DNA from: Lewinellaceae bacterium SD302
GTDB lineage: Bacteria > Bacteroidota > Bacteroidia > Chitinophagales > Saprospiraceae
Direction of reading: 5' to 3'
Assembly (NCBI GenBank): GCA_002591745.1
Contig: PDLQ01000041.1
Location: 1-41,792, forward strand
Length of the DNA stretch: 41,792 bases
The notes under the pieces were generated by a model, which saw only the letters and a list, made by a program, of their open reading frames with translations, was not told where the DNA came from and did not search any database. A program made the translations under genes and the position numbers. Position 1 is the first letter of the stretch; the number at the start of each line of letters is the position of its first letter. Shown piece by piece: positions 24,916-33,763 of this stretch.

Positions 24916-27900
24916 TTATCGTCCTTCACTCATCTCCCCCAGCAATACCTCCACCGCCTTCTTCAACTGGCTGTCCTCATTCAACGCCTTTTCGTTCGGC
25001 GCATTGGCAACGATCACGTCCGGTACGGCCGGGCCGCCTTCCATATTCTCTTCGGTGGCGTGAACGTACCAGGCCCGGAAAGGCATCCGCACGTAAGAGC
25101 CGTCGATGAGGCCGTGGCCGCCGGTGCTGATGACCGCCCCGAAAGTGGGCTGGCCGACCAAGGTGCCGTGTCCGAGGTGCTTGTAGGCGTGGCTGAAGAT
25201 CTCGGCGTTGGAGTAGCTGGCCTCATTGCAGAGGGCAACGCTAGGCTTAGTTAAAGCGGCTTGGGGCAGACGTTCGCCGTAGGGGTAGTTGTTGCGGAAG
25301 TCTTTGTTCTGTTTCAGGCTCTTGGCCGCGCCGCGGGGAACGGTATAGGCGTGCTGGCGGACGTTGAGGACTGTCATCAGCATATCTGTGGTCCAGCCGC
25401 CGCCGTTGAAGCGAACGTCGATGACCACACCGTCCCTGCCCTGGCCGGCGGCGGTGAGTTCACGTTCGAAGCGCTCGAAGCTGTTCCAGTTCATCCCTTG
25501 AATGTGAATGTAACCGAGGCGGCCGCCGCTGTACCTTTCGGTGAGTTCCTTGCGCTGGTCGACCCAGGCTTCGTAGTTCAGGCTCCGCAGGCTGCCGCCG
25601 GGGCGGATCAATAGGTCCTGCTCGCTGCCGGCGCGCAGTACGGTAAGCTGGGTACGCTCGTCTACTTTGCCGTTCAGGTAGCGGTAAAGGTTATCGTTCT
25701 GCCCTATCCTTTCGCCATTGACGGCCACGATGCGGTCACCGATCTGCAGTTTACTGTCCCTGCGGTCGGCCGGGCCGTCGTTGAGGATGCGGCTGACCTT
25801 TCCGTCCTCGTCCAGTTCCACGCCCAGGAAACCGGTACGCTGACTCTGCACTTCCTCATCCTGCACGGAACTGCGGAAACCCATGTGGCTGGCGTCCAGT
25901 TGCCCCAGCATTTCGTTGTAGAGGGTAGAAAAGTCCTGACGAGTACTGGCGCTGAGCAGTAAGGGGCGGTATTTTTCTTTCAGGCCCGCCCAGTCGCGGC
26001 CGTGGAAATCCGGATCGTAGAAACCGTCATTCAGGGCGTTCCAGCCATCTTCAAGCATATGATTCCGCTGGGCGACGTGGTCCACCGTCATTTTACCGTT
26101 CATATTCTGGCTTTCGGCCTTCCCTTTGTCCAGGTCGGTGCTGGCTACTTTGCCTTTGTAGACCATGTACATCTTCTTACCCTTTTCGTCCAGCTCCAGA
26201 CCGTAGACCCGGGCGTTGCTGAGCAGGGTTTTCATCTCTTTACCGTCCCACTTCACCTTCATCAGATCGCTGTCGCCCTCGCGGCCGGCGCGGCTGCCGT
26301 TGTTAGTGGTGAAGTAGAGGTATTCGCCGTCGGGGCCAAAGGTCGGTGCACCCTCGTTACCCGGCAGGCTGGTCACCTGCACCAGCCGTTCGTGAATGTC
26401 TTCGAAGTCGATCCGAACCTGCACTTTTTCTTTCTTGTCTTTCTTCTCGTCGGCTTCTTCCCAATCTTCGGCTTCTTCCCAGTCGCGCTGGGTTTTCTCG
26501 TAATCCTCCTCACGTAGCCAGACGAACCAGATATCATTATCGCCATTGTTGCGGATGCTGCGGAAGGCAAGTTTGCGGCCATCCCGGCTCCAGACGGGGT
26601 TATAATCGCCTCGGGGGTGCATGCTGATGTTGACCGGATCGCGGTGGTTATCGGCGGGGTGGATGTAGATCTCGTCGTTGAAATCCAGGTCGCTGAGGTT
26701 GTAGGCCAGCCAGTTGCCGTCGGGGCTCCAGCTGAGACCGCCGGGGTAGTCCCAGCCGTCCAGCAGTACGGTTTCGTTGCTTATGTTACCCAGGGTGTCG
26801 AGATCGTAGGTAGCCAGTTTTCCGCGACCGTAGATGACGGCAATTTTATCGCGCTGGGGCGAGAGCTTGTAGTCGCTGATGCTCATCTCGCTTTCCAGAA
26901 TGGTTTTGTAATCGAACTGGAAGGCCAGGTAAGGATTAGAATTTTCGGATTTTTTGGGCTGGCAAAGTAGCAAGGTGGATTTTAAGGCTGAGTTATCCTT
27001 GCTGCCGCGACCACCGGAAGCCGAGGGCCGATCCGAAGTGAACAGCAAGGTACTGTCGTTGAGCCAACCGACGTTGTCGTCCTTGTAGGGATGATCGCTG
27101 ATGTTTCTGGCCCGGCTTTTGTCTTTATCATTGGGTTTCAGGAATACTTCTCCCTTACTCACGAAGGCCAGGTACTTTTCGTTGGGTGACAGGGCATATT
27201 CGTTTACCCCGCTGGTGATGGTTGTTTCTTCGGTCGGGTAGAATTTGAAATCCTGGCCAACCTCAATCTTTGCTACTTTGAAGTCACGACCACCATTGGT
27301 ACTCACTTCGACCTTACCGCCCTGGGAAATAGCCACCGTCTTTCCGTCATTACTGAGGCTGTAACTGCGAATGCCCCAGTCCTTGAATTTGGTCAGTTGC
27401 TCCATAGAGTCGTCCTCCACGCTACGTCGGTAGAGATTGTAACGTCCGTCGCGGGCGCTGAGGAAATAAAGTTTACCATTCGCCCATTGGGGAGCGTGGT
27501 CCTGGCCGTCATTGGTAGTGATCTGTCGGAAGGCTCCGCTGCGGTTGTCGTAAACCCAGATGTCGCGATTGGCCGGCCCCCGGTAAGCTTCCCGGCTGAC
27601 GCGGCAACCGCCCCGGGTGAAAGCTAAATAACGGTCCGAATGAGCGGGCGCGCCCCCCAGGCTGCTGGAGTGACGCACCGGCGTGCCGCCACTGACTTTG
27701 ACGCGGTAAATCTCCGGAATGCGCTCCACCTGAGCGTAAATGCGGCGGGTGGTGAAGAGGAGGGTTTCGTTGTCCAGCCAATTGGGCTCCGAGTCGCTGC
27801 CACTGTGGTAGGTGAGGCGTTGGGGCAGCATTCCGCCAGGATCGGTGACGAAGAGGTCGTTGTTGCCATAGCGGTTGCCGACGAAGGCGATCTTTTTACC

Positions 27901-28116
27901 GTCCGGGCTCCATACCGGACTGCTCTCGTAGCTTTCGTGGACGGTGAGGCGGCGGGCGGTTCCGCCGTTGGTGGCTACGGTCCAGATGTCGCCCTGGTAG
28001 CTAAAAGCGAGTTGACTGCCGTCCGGGCTGAGGGCGGGGCTGTGGAGAAATTGGTCCTGAGCGGAGAGGGTAAAGAGGAGAAAGAGGCTACTTATGGCTA
28101 GCGAAAATCTGGTCAT
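24916..28116 (-). CDS. Tricorn-type protease (beta-propeller, PDZ, S41 peptidase)
   Basis: 1066 aa with a signal peptide ending LSAQ. Two propeller regions follow (TolB/WD40-like PDG motifs such as LSPDGSQLAFSY, WSPDGKKIAFVG and SWSPDGNWLAYN). A charged insert EEDYEKTQRDWEEAEDWEEAD includes a duplicated DWEEA unit from an 18-bp tandem repeat (about 26450-26485). A PDZ domain (around residues 765-830, GFLGVELDEDG...IGDRIVAVNG) and the S41 domain come last, with the nucleophile S969 in CNEASYSNAEIF. Such proteins degrade oligopeptides; here an exported form. Both members of motif pair E are in the propeller. Confidence 0.92.
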   Translation of the reverse strand: MTRFSLAISSLFLLFTLSAQDQFLHSPALSPDGSQLAFSYQGDIWTVATNGGTARRLTVHESYESSPVWSPDGKKIAFVGNRYGNNDLFVTDPGGMLPQRLTYHSGSDSEPNWLDNETLLFTTRRIYAQVERIPEIYRVKVSGGTPVRHSSSLGGAPAHSDRYLAFTRGGCRVSREAYRGPANRDIWVYDNRSGAFRQITTNDGQDHAPQWANGKLYFLSARDGRYNLYRRSVEDDSMEQLTKFKDWGIRSYSLSNDGKTVAISQGGKVEVSTNGGRDFKVAKIEVGQDFKFYPTEETTITSGVNEYALSPNEKYLAFVSKGEVFLKPNDKDKSRARNISDHPYKDDNVGWLNDSTLLFTSDRPSASGGRGSKDNSALKSTLLLCQPKKSENSNPYLAFQFDYKTILESEMSISDYKLSPQRDKIAVIYGRGKLATYDLDTLGNISNETVLLDGWDYPGGLSWSPDGNWLAYNLSDLDFNDEIYIHPADNHRDPVNISMHPRGDYNPVWSRDGRKLAFRSIRNNGDNDIWFVWLREEDYEKTQRDWEEAEDWEEADEKKDKKEKVQVRIDFEDIHERLVQVTSLPGNEGAPTFGPDGEYLYFTTNNGSRAGREGDSDLMKVKWDGKEMKTLLSNARVYGLELDEKGKKMYMVYKGKVASTDLDKGKAESQNMNGKMTVDHVAQRNHMLEDGWNALNDGFYDPDFHGRDWAGLKEKYRPLLLSASTRQDFSTLYNEMLGQLDASHMGFRSSVQDEEVQSQRTGFLGVELDEDGKVSRILNDGPADRRDSKLQIGDRIVAVNGERIGQNDNLYRYLNGKVDERTQLTVLRAGSEQDLLIRPGGSLRSLNYEAWVDQRKELTERYSGGRLGYIHIQGMNWNSFERFERELTAAGQGRDGVVIDVRFNGGGWTTDMLMTVLNVRQHAYTVPRGAAKSLKQNKDFRNNYPYGERLPQAALTKPSVALCNEASYSNAEIFSHAYKHLGHGTLVGQPTFGAVISTGGHGLIDGSYVRMPFRAWYVHATEENMEGGPAVPDVIVANAPNEKALNEDSQLKKAVEVLLGEMSEGR
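26963..27280. repeat. Dispersed motif, inverted pair E
   Basis: CAAAGTAGCA at 26963-26972 and TGCTACTTTG at 27271-27280, both inside the tricorn-type gene. They are translated as LLLC and FKVAK. The second has the flank AAGTC, as in pair C. Confidence 0.75.
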
Positions 28117-28286
28117 GATAATGGATTGGGGTTGGTATGGGTCGGGGTAAAATACGTTGAATGGGGGGACTTTCAGAAAATCGAGTTGACTATCGTTCCG
28201 ACCGCCTTCGCCGGCATGGTGTAGGAAAAAGATTATCTTCGGTTTGGATTAATTTTTAGCCCTTTCTACTGGAAAAATATTTTCTC

Positions 28287-29834
28287 TTGAAATACACCCT
28301 ATTAATATTGTTGGTTTTTGTGAATGCTTGTTTTTGTCTGGCGCAAAAGTCAGATTTTCAGTGGGTTTTTGGTACTGAACGGGTTGAAGGTAGCAGCTTT
28401 GAAATAAACAATATTCAAATTGATTTCAATGAACGCCCCGCTAAAGTCAGTGAAATCGATAGCATTGATATAGAATTCTATAATCAAAGGACTGCGATTT
28501 CTAACACCGAAGGACACTTGATATTCATGAGTAATGGTTGTAGTATAAACGACCGCTTTGGTAATATGATGGTTAATGGCGACTCTCTAAATCCAGGTTT
28601 TGTTCACGATTATTATTGTGACGAAATTGAGGGATGGAATGTTTATCCTGGAGCTAGGCAAACCATGCTGGCTTTACCACAACCAGAACACGATAGCATC
28701 TGGTATCTATTTTATATCGATACCGAGATAATTCCATCGGTCACGACCAGGCATTTGCAGTATTCTATTATCAATACTAATCGGCAAAACGGTTTAGGGG
28801 AAGTCATGCAGAAAAATATAAAATTGGATACTCTTCCTGAATTCGGTAAGATGAACGCGGTTTATTCCGCCAATCTTTCTACCTGGTTTCTCTTGAGTGC
28901 TGAATTGGAAAGCGACGTATTCGACATTTTTACTCTGGATTCTACCGGTGTTTCTTTTCATTCGCAGCAATCGATTGGCGAAGTAACTCCAGAAGGAAGT
29001 GGTCCAGGTTACTTTACCCGCTTTTCCCCCGACGGGCAGAAGTTCGCGGTTTATTGTCATTTAACCGGCTTAGAATTATTCGATTTTGATCGGACCACTG
29101 GAACGCTCAGTAATCCAATTTTTATTCCAGAAACTAGGAGTTCTGACAGTCTAGGATATGGCGGCCTCGAATTTAGTCCAGATGGCCGCTATTTATACGT
29201 CGGCAGCGGCTACTACCTGGACCAATACGACCTGGAAGCACCCGACCTGGAAGTAGGGCGGGTGCGCATCGCGATCATGGAAAGCGACGAAGATGAATTC
29301 TTCAAGCCCTATTTTGCGCAACTTCAACTGGGGCCGGATTGTCGGCTGTATATTTTCTGCATCAGTTGCAGTTTCGTTCACATCATCCACCGACCAGACG
29401 AGGCGGGCACGGCCTGCATGTTAGAACAAAGGGCCATCGAAACGCCTTCCCCTTACTTCCGTGGTGCCCCCCTCTACCCCAAATACCGGATGCGCGCCCT
29501 GGGCGACACCAGTAGTATTTGCGACCACGTGACGGCCACGATTTTTTCTTCCACGAACGATCCACCGGACGAACGCGGAGCCTCACAGGCTTTCCTCTAT
29601 CCAAATCCGGCGACCACGGAAGTGAGGGTATTACTCGACCGCTCGGTACAGGGGCTGCGCTACGCTGTTTATGATTTGCGGGGACAAAGCATGAGCAGTG
29701 GTTTCCTGGAGCGGTTAAGTGCCGGAACTGCTCTTCGACTGAGTGTGGGTGACTGGCCGGCGGGCACTTATATCGTGCAACTATCTGATGAAGAGGGCCG
29801 CAGTTGGGCGGAACGAGTAGTAGTTATGGACTGA
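28287..29834 (+). CDS. Exported beta-propeller-like protein with T9SS sorting domain
   Basis: 515 aa from TTG 28287, which starts a good signal peptide (KYTLLILLVFVNACFCLAQ). Propeller-type repeats appear as RFSPDGQKFAVY and EFSPDGRYLYVG. The C-terminal ~80 residues are a T9SS type A sorting domain (FLYPNPATTEVRVLLD ... YDLRGQ ... AGTYIVQLSDEEG). It should cross the outer membrane and be surface-attached or released. Ligand unknown. Base composition is mosaic: about 28290-29190 is clearly AT-richer than the rest of the gene and its neighbours. Confidence 0.82.
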   Translation: MKYTLLILLVFVNACFCLAQKSDFQWVFGTERVEGSSFEINNIQIDFNERPAKVSEIDSIDIEFYNQRTAISNTEGHLIFMSNGCSINDRFGNMMVNGDSLNPGFVHDYYCDEIEGWNVYPGARQTMLALPQPEHDSIWYLFYIDTEIIPSVTTRHLQYSIINTNRQNGLGEVMQKNIKLDTLPEFGKMNAVYSANLSTWFLLSAELESDVFDIFTLDSTGVSFHSQQSIGEVTPEGSGPGYFTRFSPDGQKFAVYCHLTGLELFDFDRTTGTLSNPIFIPETRSSDSLGYGGLEFSPDGRYLYVGSGYYLDQYDLEAPDLEVGRVRIAIMESDEDEFFKPYFAQLQLGPDCRLYIFCISCSFVHIIHRPDEAGTACMLEQRAIETPSPYFRGAPLYPKYRMRALGDTSSICDHVTATIFSSTNDPPDERGASQAFLYPNPATTEVRVLLDRSVQGLRYAVYDLRGQSMSSGFLERLSAGTALRLSVGDWPAGTYIVQLSDEEGRSWAERVVVMD

Positions 29835-29840
29835 CAAGTT

Positions 29841-30132
29841 AAGATTTGTGAAAAGTTGACGAAGCCATTTTTTTGGCTATACCTGAAACGAAGTGTTTTG
29901 GGAATGGTAGCACGCCGCCATCGTTGTCTTCAGCAAGGCACGAAACGTAGGCGAAGCCTTAGCTTCGACGAGGCTTTGTAACGTAGCAGAAGGCGGCGAG
30001 GGCAAGTGAAATCGTCCCAAACCACTTTGATTCAGGTATACTAAGGCAGAAAGCGCAGGCATAGCCAAAGCTACGGCGAGTATTTCTAACGAAGCCTGCC
30101 GGAAAAAGAGCGAATCAAAATTCACAAATCTT
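29841..30132. repeat. Nested palindromic element, 292 bp
   Basis: Concentric inverted arms share a centre near 29959: CGAAGC/GCTTCG (29952-29957 / 29962-29967), CGCCGCC/GGCGGCG (29913-29919 / 29992-29998) and 24-nt arms 29878-29901 / 30017-30040 with 4 mismatches. An exact 12-bp terminal repeat AAGATTTGTGAA / TTCACAAATCTT (29841-29852 / 30121-30132) encloses all. It lies between convergent genes. It may be a miniature foldback element or a large bidirectional terminator. Confidence 0.7.
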
Positions 30133-30205
30133 GGGTTGTCATACTATAAATAACCTTCCCGGAGCGAAGTGCGTAAAATTCCTGCTCATCCGTATCCCAA
30201 ACCCA

Positions 30206-30227
30206 AAGCGACCGGGAGGTCGCTAGC
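30206..30227. repeat. Hairpin repeat AGCGACC-GGTCGCT, copy 1
   Basis: AGCGACCGGGAGGTCGCT followed by AGCC. The same 22-bp unit with one base change recurs at 31165-31186, so the two direct copies flank the unknown gene at 30231-30962. Confidence 0.75.
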
Positions 30228-30230
30228 CGA

Positions 30231-30962
30231 TCATAAATCAGCAAATTCACCAACCACCCGCTTGGCCTCCATCGCCACCGGCGCATCGTAGTAGTAAAGC
30301 TGAACGGCCCGCAGCGTCTCTCCGGCCCGCAGCATCTCCGCTTGAGCCAACAGCAACGCGGCCACCGTGTAACTGGGGTGCAGGTGATTGAGCGCCGAGT
30401 TGATGAAGGAACCGGCAAAAATGCGGCCCGAAAGCGGTACGGCGTTGAACAACTGCAAGTCCTTGTCGGTCAGTTGAGAGTCCGTGTTGTCCCGTTTGGC
30501 GCGCAGGGCATTGAGGTAGGCGTTGGCCAGGTCCTGTAAGGCTCGTTGAGCGTCGGCCGGATCGGTTGGCACCCCATGCAGGTGAGGAGAATAGCTGTGT
30601 AAGACCCTTCCGCCGGGGCCGTCGCTCGAATTAAAGATCGCCTCGGTCTCCTGAATGGCGGGAACCGGCTCCAAATCCGGGAAGTGAGCGTAGATGGCTC
30701 CGCTACCACCGCCGCCGGCTGGTTTGCGCCCGCTGCCGATGGCGCTACCCGCCGGGTCCTGAATGACGCCATCCGGTGCCGAAGCGACGCTGCCCTGGAC
30801 GACGAGATTGTCTTGGCTGGCCGTGGTTATCTCCCCGTCGGAACAGCCCAGGGTTTTGAGCAGGGCGGGCAAATCCTTAAGGCCATGATTGGCGACGTCG
30901 AGGTATTCGGCACCGAATGTACCGAGTTGAAGGTTAGCGGAATTGGAGATGGTTTGCGGCAT
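30231..30962 (-). CDS. Conserved-looking protein of unknown family
   Basis: 243 aa, start ATG 30960-30962. No signal peptide or membrane segment. Residues ~60-95 are Gly/Ala-rich and likely flexible (GSAIGSGRKPAGGGGSG). The second half is probably alpha-helical (DAQRALQDLANAYLNAL; SALNHLHPSYTVAALLLAQAEMLRAGETLRAVQLYYYDAPVAMEAKRVV). H and E residues in SPHLHG and NHLHP could bind metal, but I do not recognise a family. Good coding composition and a clean frame argue that it is real. Flanked by hairpin repeats and in opposite orientation to its neighbours. Confidence 0.6.
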   Translation of the reverse strand: MPQTISNSANLQLGTFGAEYLDVANHGLKDLPALLKTLGCSDGEITTASQDNLVVQGSVASAPDGVIQDPAGSAIGSGRKPAGGGGSGAIYAHFPDLEPVPAIQETEAIFNSSDGPGGRVLHSYSPHLHGVPTDPADAQRALQDLANAYLNALRAKRDNTDSQLTDKDLQLFNAVPLSGRIFAGSFINSALNHLHPSYTVAALLLAQAEMLRAGETLRAVQLYYYDAPVAMEAKRVVGEFADL

Positions 30963-31294
30963 GACTTAATTTTTTTCTAAAGATCGCTAGCGAATGGTAT
31001 GAACACAAGGGTAGAAATACTTGAATGCAGGCGTATAAGTACTGGTTTGGTGTAAATCTGCCGCTCCAAGCGGCCGACAACACGCGTGGGCCGGAGGTCC
31101 ACTACAATGTACCCCCGTCATCAGGGTGGCGCGCGCAAGCGCATATCCTACATCAATTAGCCCAGAGCGACCTGGAGGTCGCTAGCCAAAAATCAATCCC
31201 CCGTGCAACGTTATCTTCGCATTTCACTAATGGGTTTATAAGCCAGCTCCGCTGGTAACCCTACAAATCGCTCGTTTATACCCTTTCCCCAAAT
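30963..31294. other. Intergenic region, 332 bp, rich in small hairpins
   Basis: Contains GTGGGCC-GGA-GGTCCAC (about 31086-31102, one mismatch), the repeat copy at 31165-31186 and CCAGC-TCC-GCTGG (31243-31255, with outer GGTT/AACC pairing). No gene is visible. The divergent promoters of the unknown gene and the M14 carboxypeptidase should lie here, but none matches the consensus well. Confidence 0.55.
31165..31186. repeat. Hairpin repeat AGCGACC-GGTCGCT, copy 2
   Basis: AGCGACCTGGAGGTCGCT then AGCC; direct repeat of 30206-30227 with one difference in the loop. Confidence 0.75.
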
Positions 31295-33727
31295 ATGCGT
31301 TTATCCACCACCTTCCTCTTCGCGCTCTTCTCTTTTGTCCTTTTCGCCCAATCGGCGGAACCCGGTGAGGTGTACAGCCAGGCCAAGATCGACCTTAGCC
31401 AGACCGATATCCGTACCGTAGCCGCCCTGGGGCTGGAAGTGGACCACGGTCACTACGCCAAGGGCAAACACCTGATCAATGTGTTCAGCCAGCGTGAACT
31501 GGCTTTACTCGCTACCAACAATATTCCTTTTGAGGTGCTCGTCCCGGACGCCAAGGCGGACTACCTACGCCGCGTCGAACACGAACGAACCCACGGTCAT
31601 TCCCACGGCGAAAGCCGCAGCGCCGACGAAGATTGCGTTGCAGATACCGGCGGCTCCAATTACGTCACCCCCGAAAACTACACTTACGGCAGCATGGGTG
31701 GCTACCACACCTACGACGAAGTCTTGGCCGTACTAGACGACATGGCCGCCCAATACCCCAATCTCATTACCCCTAAAATGCAGATCGGGGAAAGCGTGAG
31801 CAACGAAGGCCGGCCGATCTGGCACCTGAGACTTTCCGATAATCCGCTGGTGGACGAAGACGAGCCCGAAGTGCTCTATACCGCCCTCCACCACGCCCGC
31901 GAGCCCAATGGTCTTTCCCAAATGCTTTTCTACATCTGGTACCTGCTGGAAAACTACGCAACCGACCCCGAGGTAAAATACCTGGTGGACAATACAGAGA
32001 TGTACTTCGTACCGGTCGTCAATCCCGACGGCTACGTCTACAACGAACTTACCGACCCCAACGGCGGTGGCTTCTGGCGCAAGAACCGCCGCGATAATGG
32101 AGACGGTACGATGGGCGTGGACCTGAACCGCAACTACGGCTACGAATGGGGCTTCGACGACCAGGGATCTTCCCCGAATCCACAAAGCGACGTTTACCGG
32201 GGTACCGAAGGCTTTTCCGAACCGGAAACCTCAGCCGTCCGCGATCTGTGTAACGCCCACGAGTTCCGTATCGCCCTCAACTACCACACTTTCGGCAACC
32301 TGCTGATCTACCCCTGGGGCTTCTCCGACGAGGAAACGCCGGACCAGGCCACCTTCCGCGCCATGACCGAGGCCATGACCCGTGAAAATGATTACCTGGC
32401 CGGCACCGGCTCCGAAACGGTCGGCTACACCGTCAACGGCGACAGCGACGACTGGCTCTACGGAGAAGAAACTACTAAGCCCAAGATCTTCTCTATGACC
32501 CCCGAAGTCGGCCCCAATTTCTGGCCTACCCAGGGTCAGATCGACGGATTGAACAAGGACTGCATGCTGCAAAACCTCGTCACGGCCCACCTCTTACTCA
32601 ACTACGGAGAGGTGGAAGAAATAGATGGCGAAGAAGTGCTCACCGAACTGAACGACAGCATCACCCTGCAATTAAAAAAATACGGACTGATGGCCGGCGA
32701 ACTGACCCTGACGGTGAGCGGACTGGATAACAACATCACCATGGTGGGCAACAACAGTGTGACGCTGAATATGGAACACCTGGATGAGAGCGAGCAATCC
32801 TTCCCCTTTTTTCTGTCCGACCAACTCGAAGCGGGCACTGAAGTGGCCTTTCTCGTTAGTTTGGATAATGGCGGCTACGTAGCCACCGACACCCTGCGTA
32901 AAACTTTCGGTGAGTCAACGGGATCGGCCCTGCAGACCATCTACGCCGATAATGGCACCAACGTCTCACTGTGGGAAAGCCAGGGTGAAGGCAGCCCCTG
33001 GAACGTCACTACCGAAGATTTCACTTCCTCCCCCAGCAGCCGTACGGATTCTCCTTTTGCCGAGTACGAAGACGATCAGGATAAAACCTACACCCTGTTA
33101 CAAGCCATCTCCCTGGAAAACATGAGCGAAGCCCGCCTCGAGTTCATGGCCAGGTGGGACATCGAAAACAACTACGATTTTGTCCAGATCATGATCTCTA
33201 CCGACGGCGTGAATTTTACGCCACTCTGTGGGCAGTACACTAATCTCGCCTCCAACCAACAACCCTTCGGCGAACCGCTGTACGACGGCGAACAGGCCGA
33301 GTGGGTTAAAGAATCGATTAGCCTGGATGATTACCTCGGTCAGTCGGTCCTCTTCCGTTTCTATTTCTACTCCGACGGCGCTGTAGAAGAAGACGGATTT
33401 TACTTCGATGATTTCGAGGTACTGGGGCTGCCGATCGTCAGCTCCATCAGCGAAAACGATGCTCGGGGGCTGATTATTAACTCCGTTGCGCCCAATCCGT
33501 TTACTGAAATGATCAATGTAGCCCTTACGCTCGATCGCCCCGCTTCTACACTGGAGCTGAAATTGGTCGACCCGCTGGGCAGAACCGTACTCAACCAGCC
33601 ACTGGGCGCTAAGACCGACGGTATTCAGCGGGTAGAATTACGGACGGAAAAGCTGGCCAATGGTATCTACTTCCTGCAAGTATTTCAGGACGGAGAACTG
33701 GCGGCCGTACGCAAGGTGGTGAAGTAA
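31295..33727 (+). CDS. Secreted M14 zinc carboxypeptidase with T9SS sorting domain
   Basis: 810 aa, signal peptide ending LFAQS. The M14 domain (about 135-430) has zinc ligands H200 and E203 (HHAREPNG) and H331 (NYHTFGN), R279 in LNRNYGY and the catalytic Glu E404 (MTPEVGP). A His-rich stretch (HERTHGHSHGE, about 96-106) precedes it. Then come beta-sandwich modules, including a MAM/jelly-roll-like region (about 540-710), and a C-terminal T9SS domain (NSVAPNPFTEMINVALTLD ... NGIYFLQVFQDGE). It should trim C-terminal residues from extracellular peptides. Confidence 0.93.
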   Translation: MRLSTTFLFALFSFVLFAQSAEPGEVYSQAKIDLSQTDIRTVAALGLEVDHGHYAKGKHLINVFSQRELALLATNNIPFEVLVPDAKADYLRRVEHERTHGHSHGESRSADEDCVADTGGSNYVTPENYTYGSMGGYHTYDEVLAVLDDMAAQYPNLITPKMQIGESVSNEGRPIWHLRLSDNPLVDEDEPEVLYTALHHAREPNGLSQMLFYIWYLLENYATDPEVKYLVDNTEMYFVPVVNPDGYVYNELTDPNGGGFWRKNRRDNGDGTMGVDLNRNYGYEWGFDDQGSSPNPQSDVYRGTEGFSEPETSAVRDLCNAHEFRIALNYHTFGNLLIYPWGFSDEETPDQATFRAMTEAMTRENDYLAGTGSETVGYTVNGDSDDWLYGEETTKPKIFSMTPEVGPNFWPTQGQIDGLNKDCMLQNLVTAHLLLNYGEVEEIDGEEVLTELNDSITLQLKKYGLMAGELTLTVSGLDNNITMVGNNSVTLNMEHLDESEQSFPFFLSDQLEAGTEVAFLVSLDNGGYVATDTLRKTFGESTGSALQTIYADNGTNVSLWESQGEGSPWNVTTEDFTSSPSSRTDSPFAEYEDDQDKTYTLLQAISLENMSEARLEFMARWDIENNYDFVQIMISTDGVNFTPLCGQYTNLASNQQPFGEPLYDGEQAEWVKESISLDDYLGQSVLFRFYFYSDGAVEEDGFYFDDFEVLGLPIVSSISENDARGLIINSVAPNPFTEMINVALTLDRPASTLELKLVDPLGRTVLNQPLGAKTDGIQRVELRTEKLANGIYFLQVFQDGELAAVRKVVK

Positions 33728-33763
33728 TCCCCCCCCCTTCACCTCTTTATTCCAGGCCAGCTT

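Noticed and set aside
16511..26153. Near-copies of the 10-mer: CGCTACTTTG (16511), GGCTACTTTG (18954, 26143), TCTACTTTG (25661)
   Set aside because: They lack the leading T and the extended flanks; two encode conserved protein motifs (for example SVTKVAA), so chance is sufficient. Not counted.
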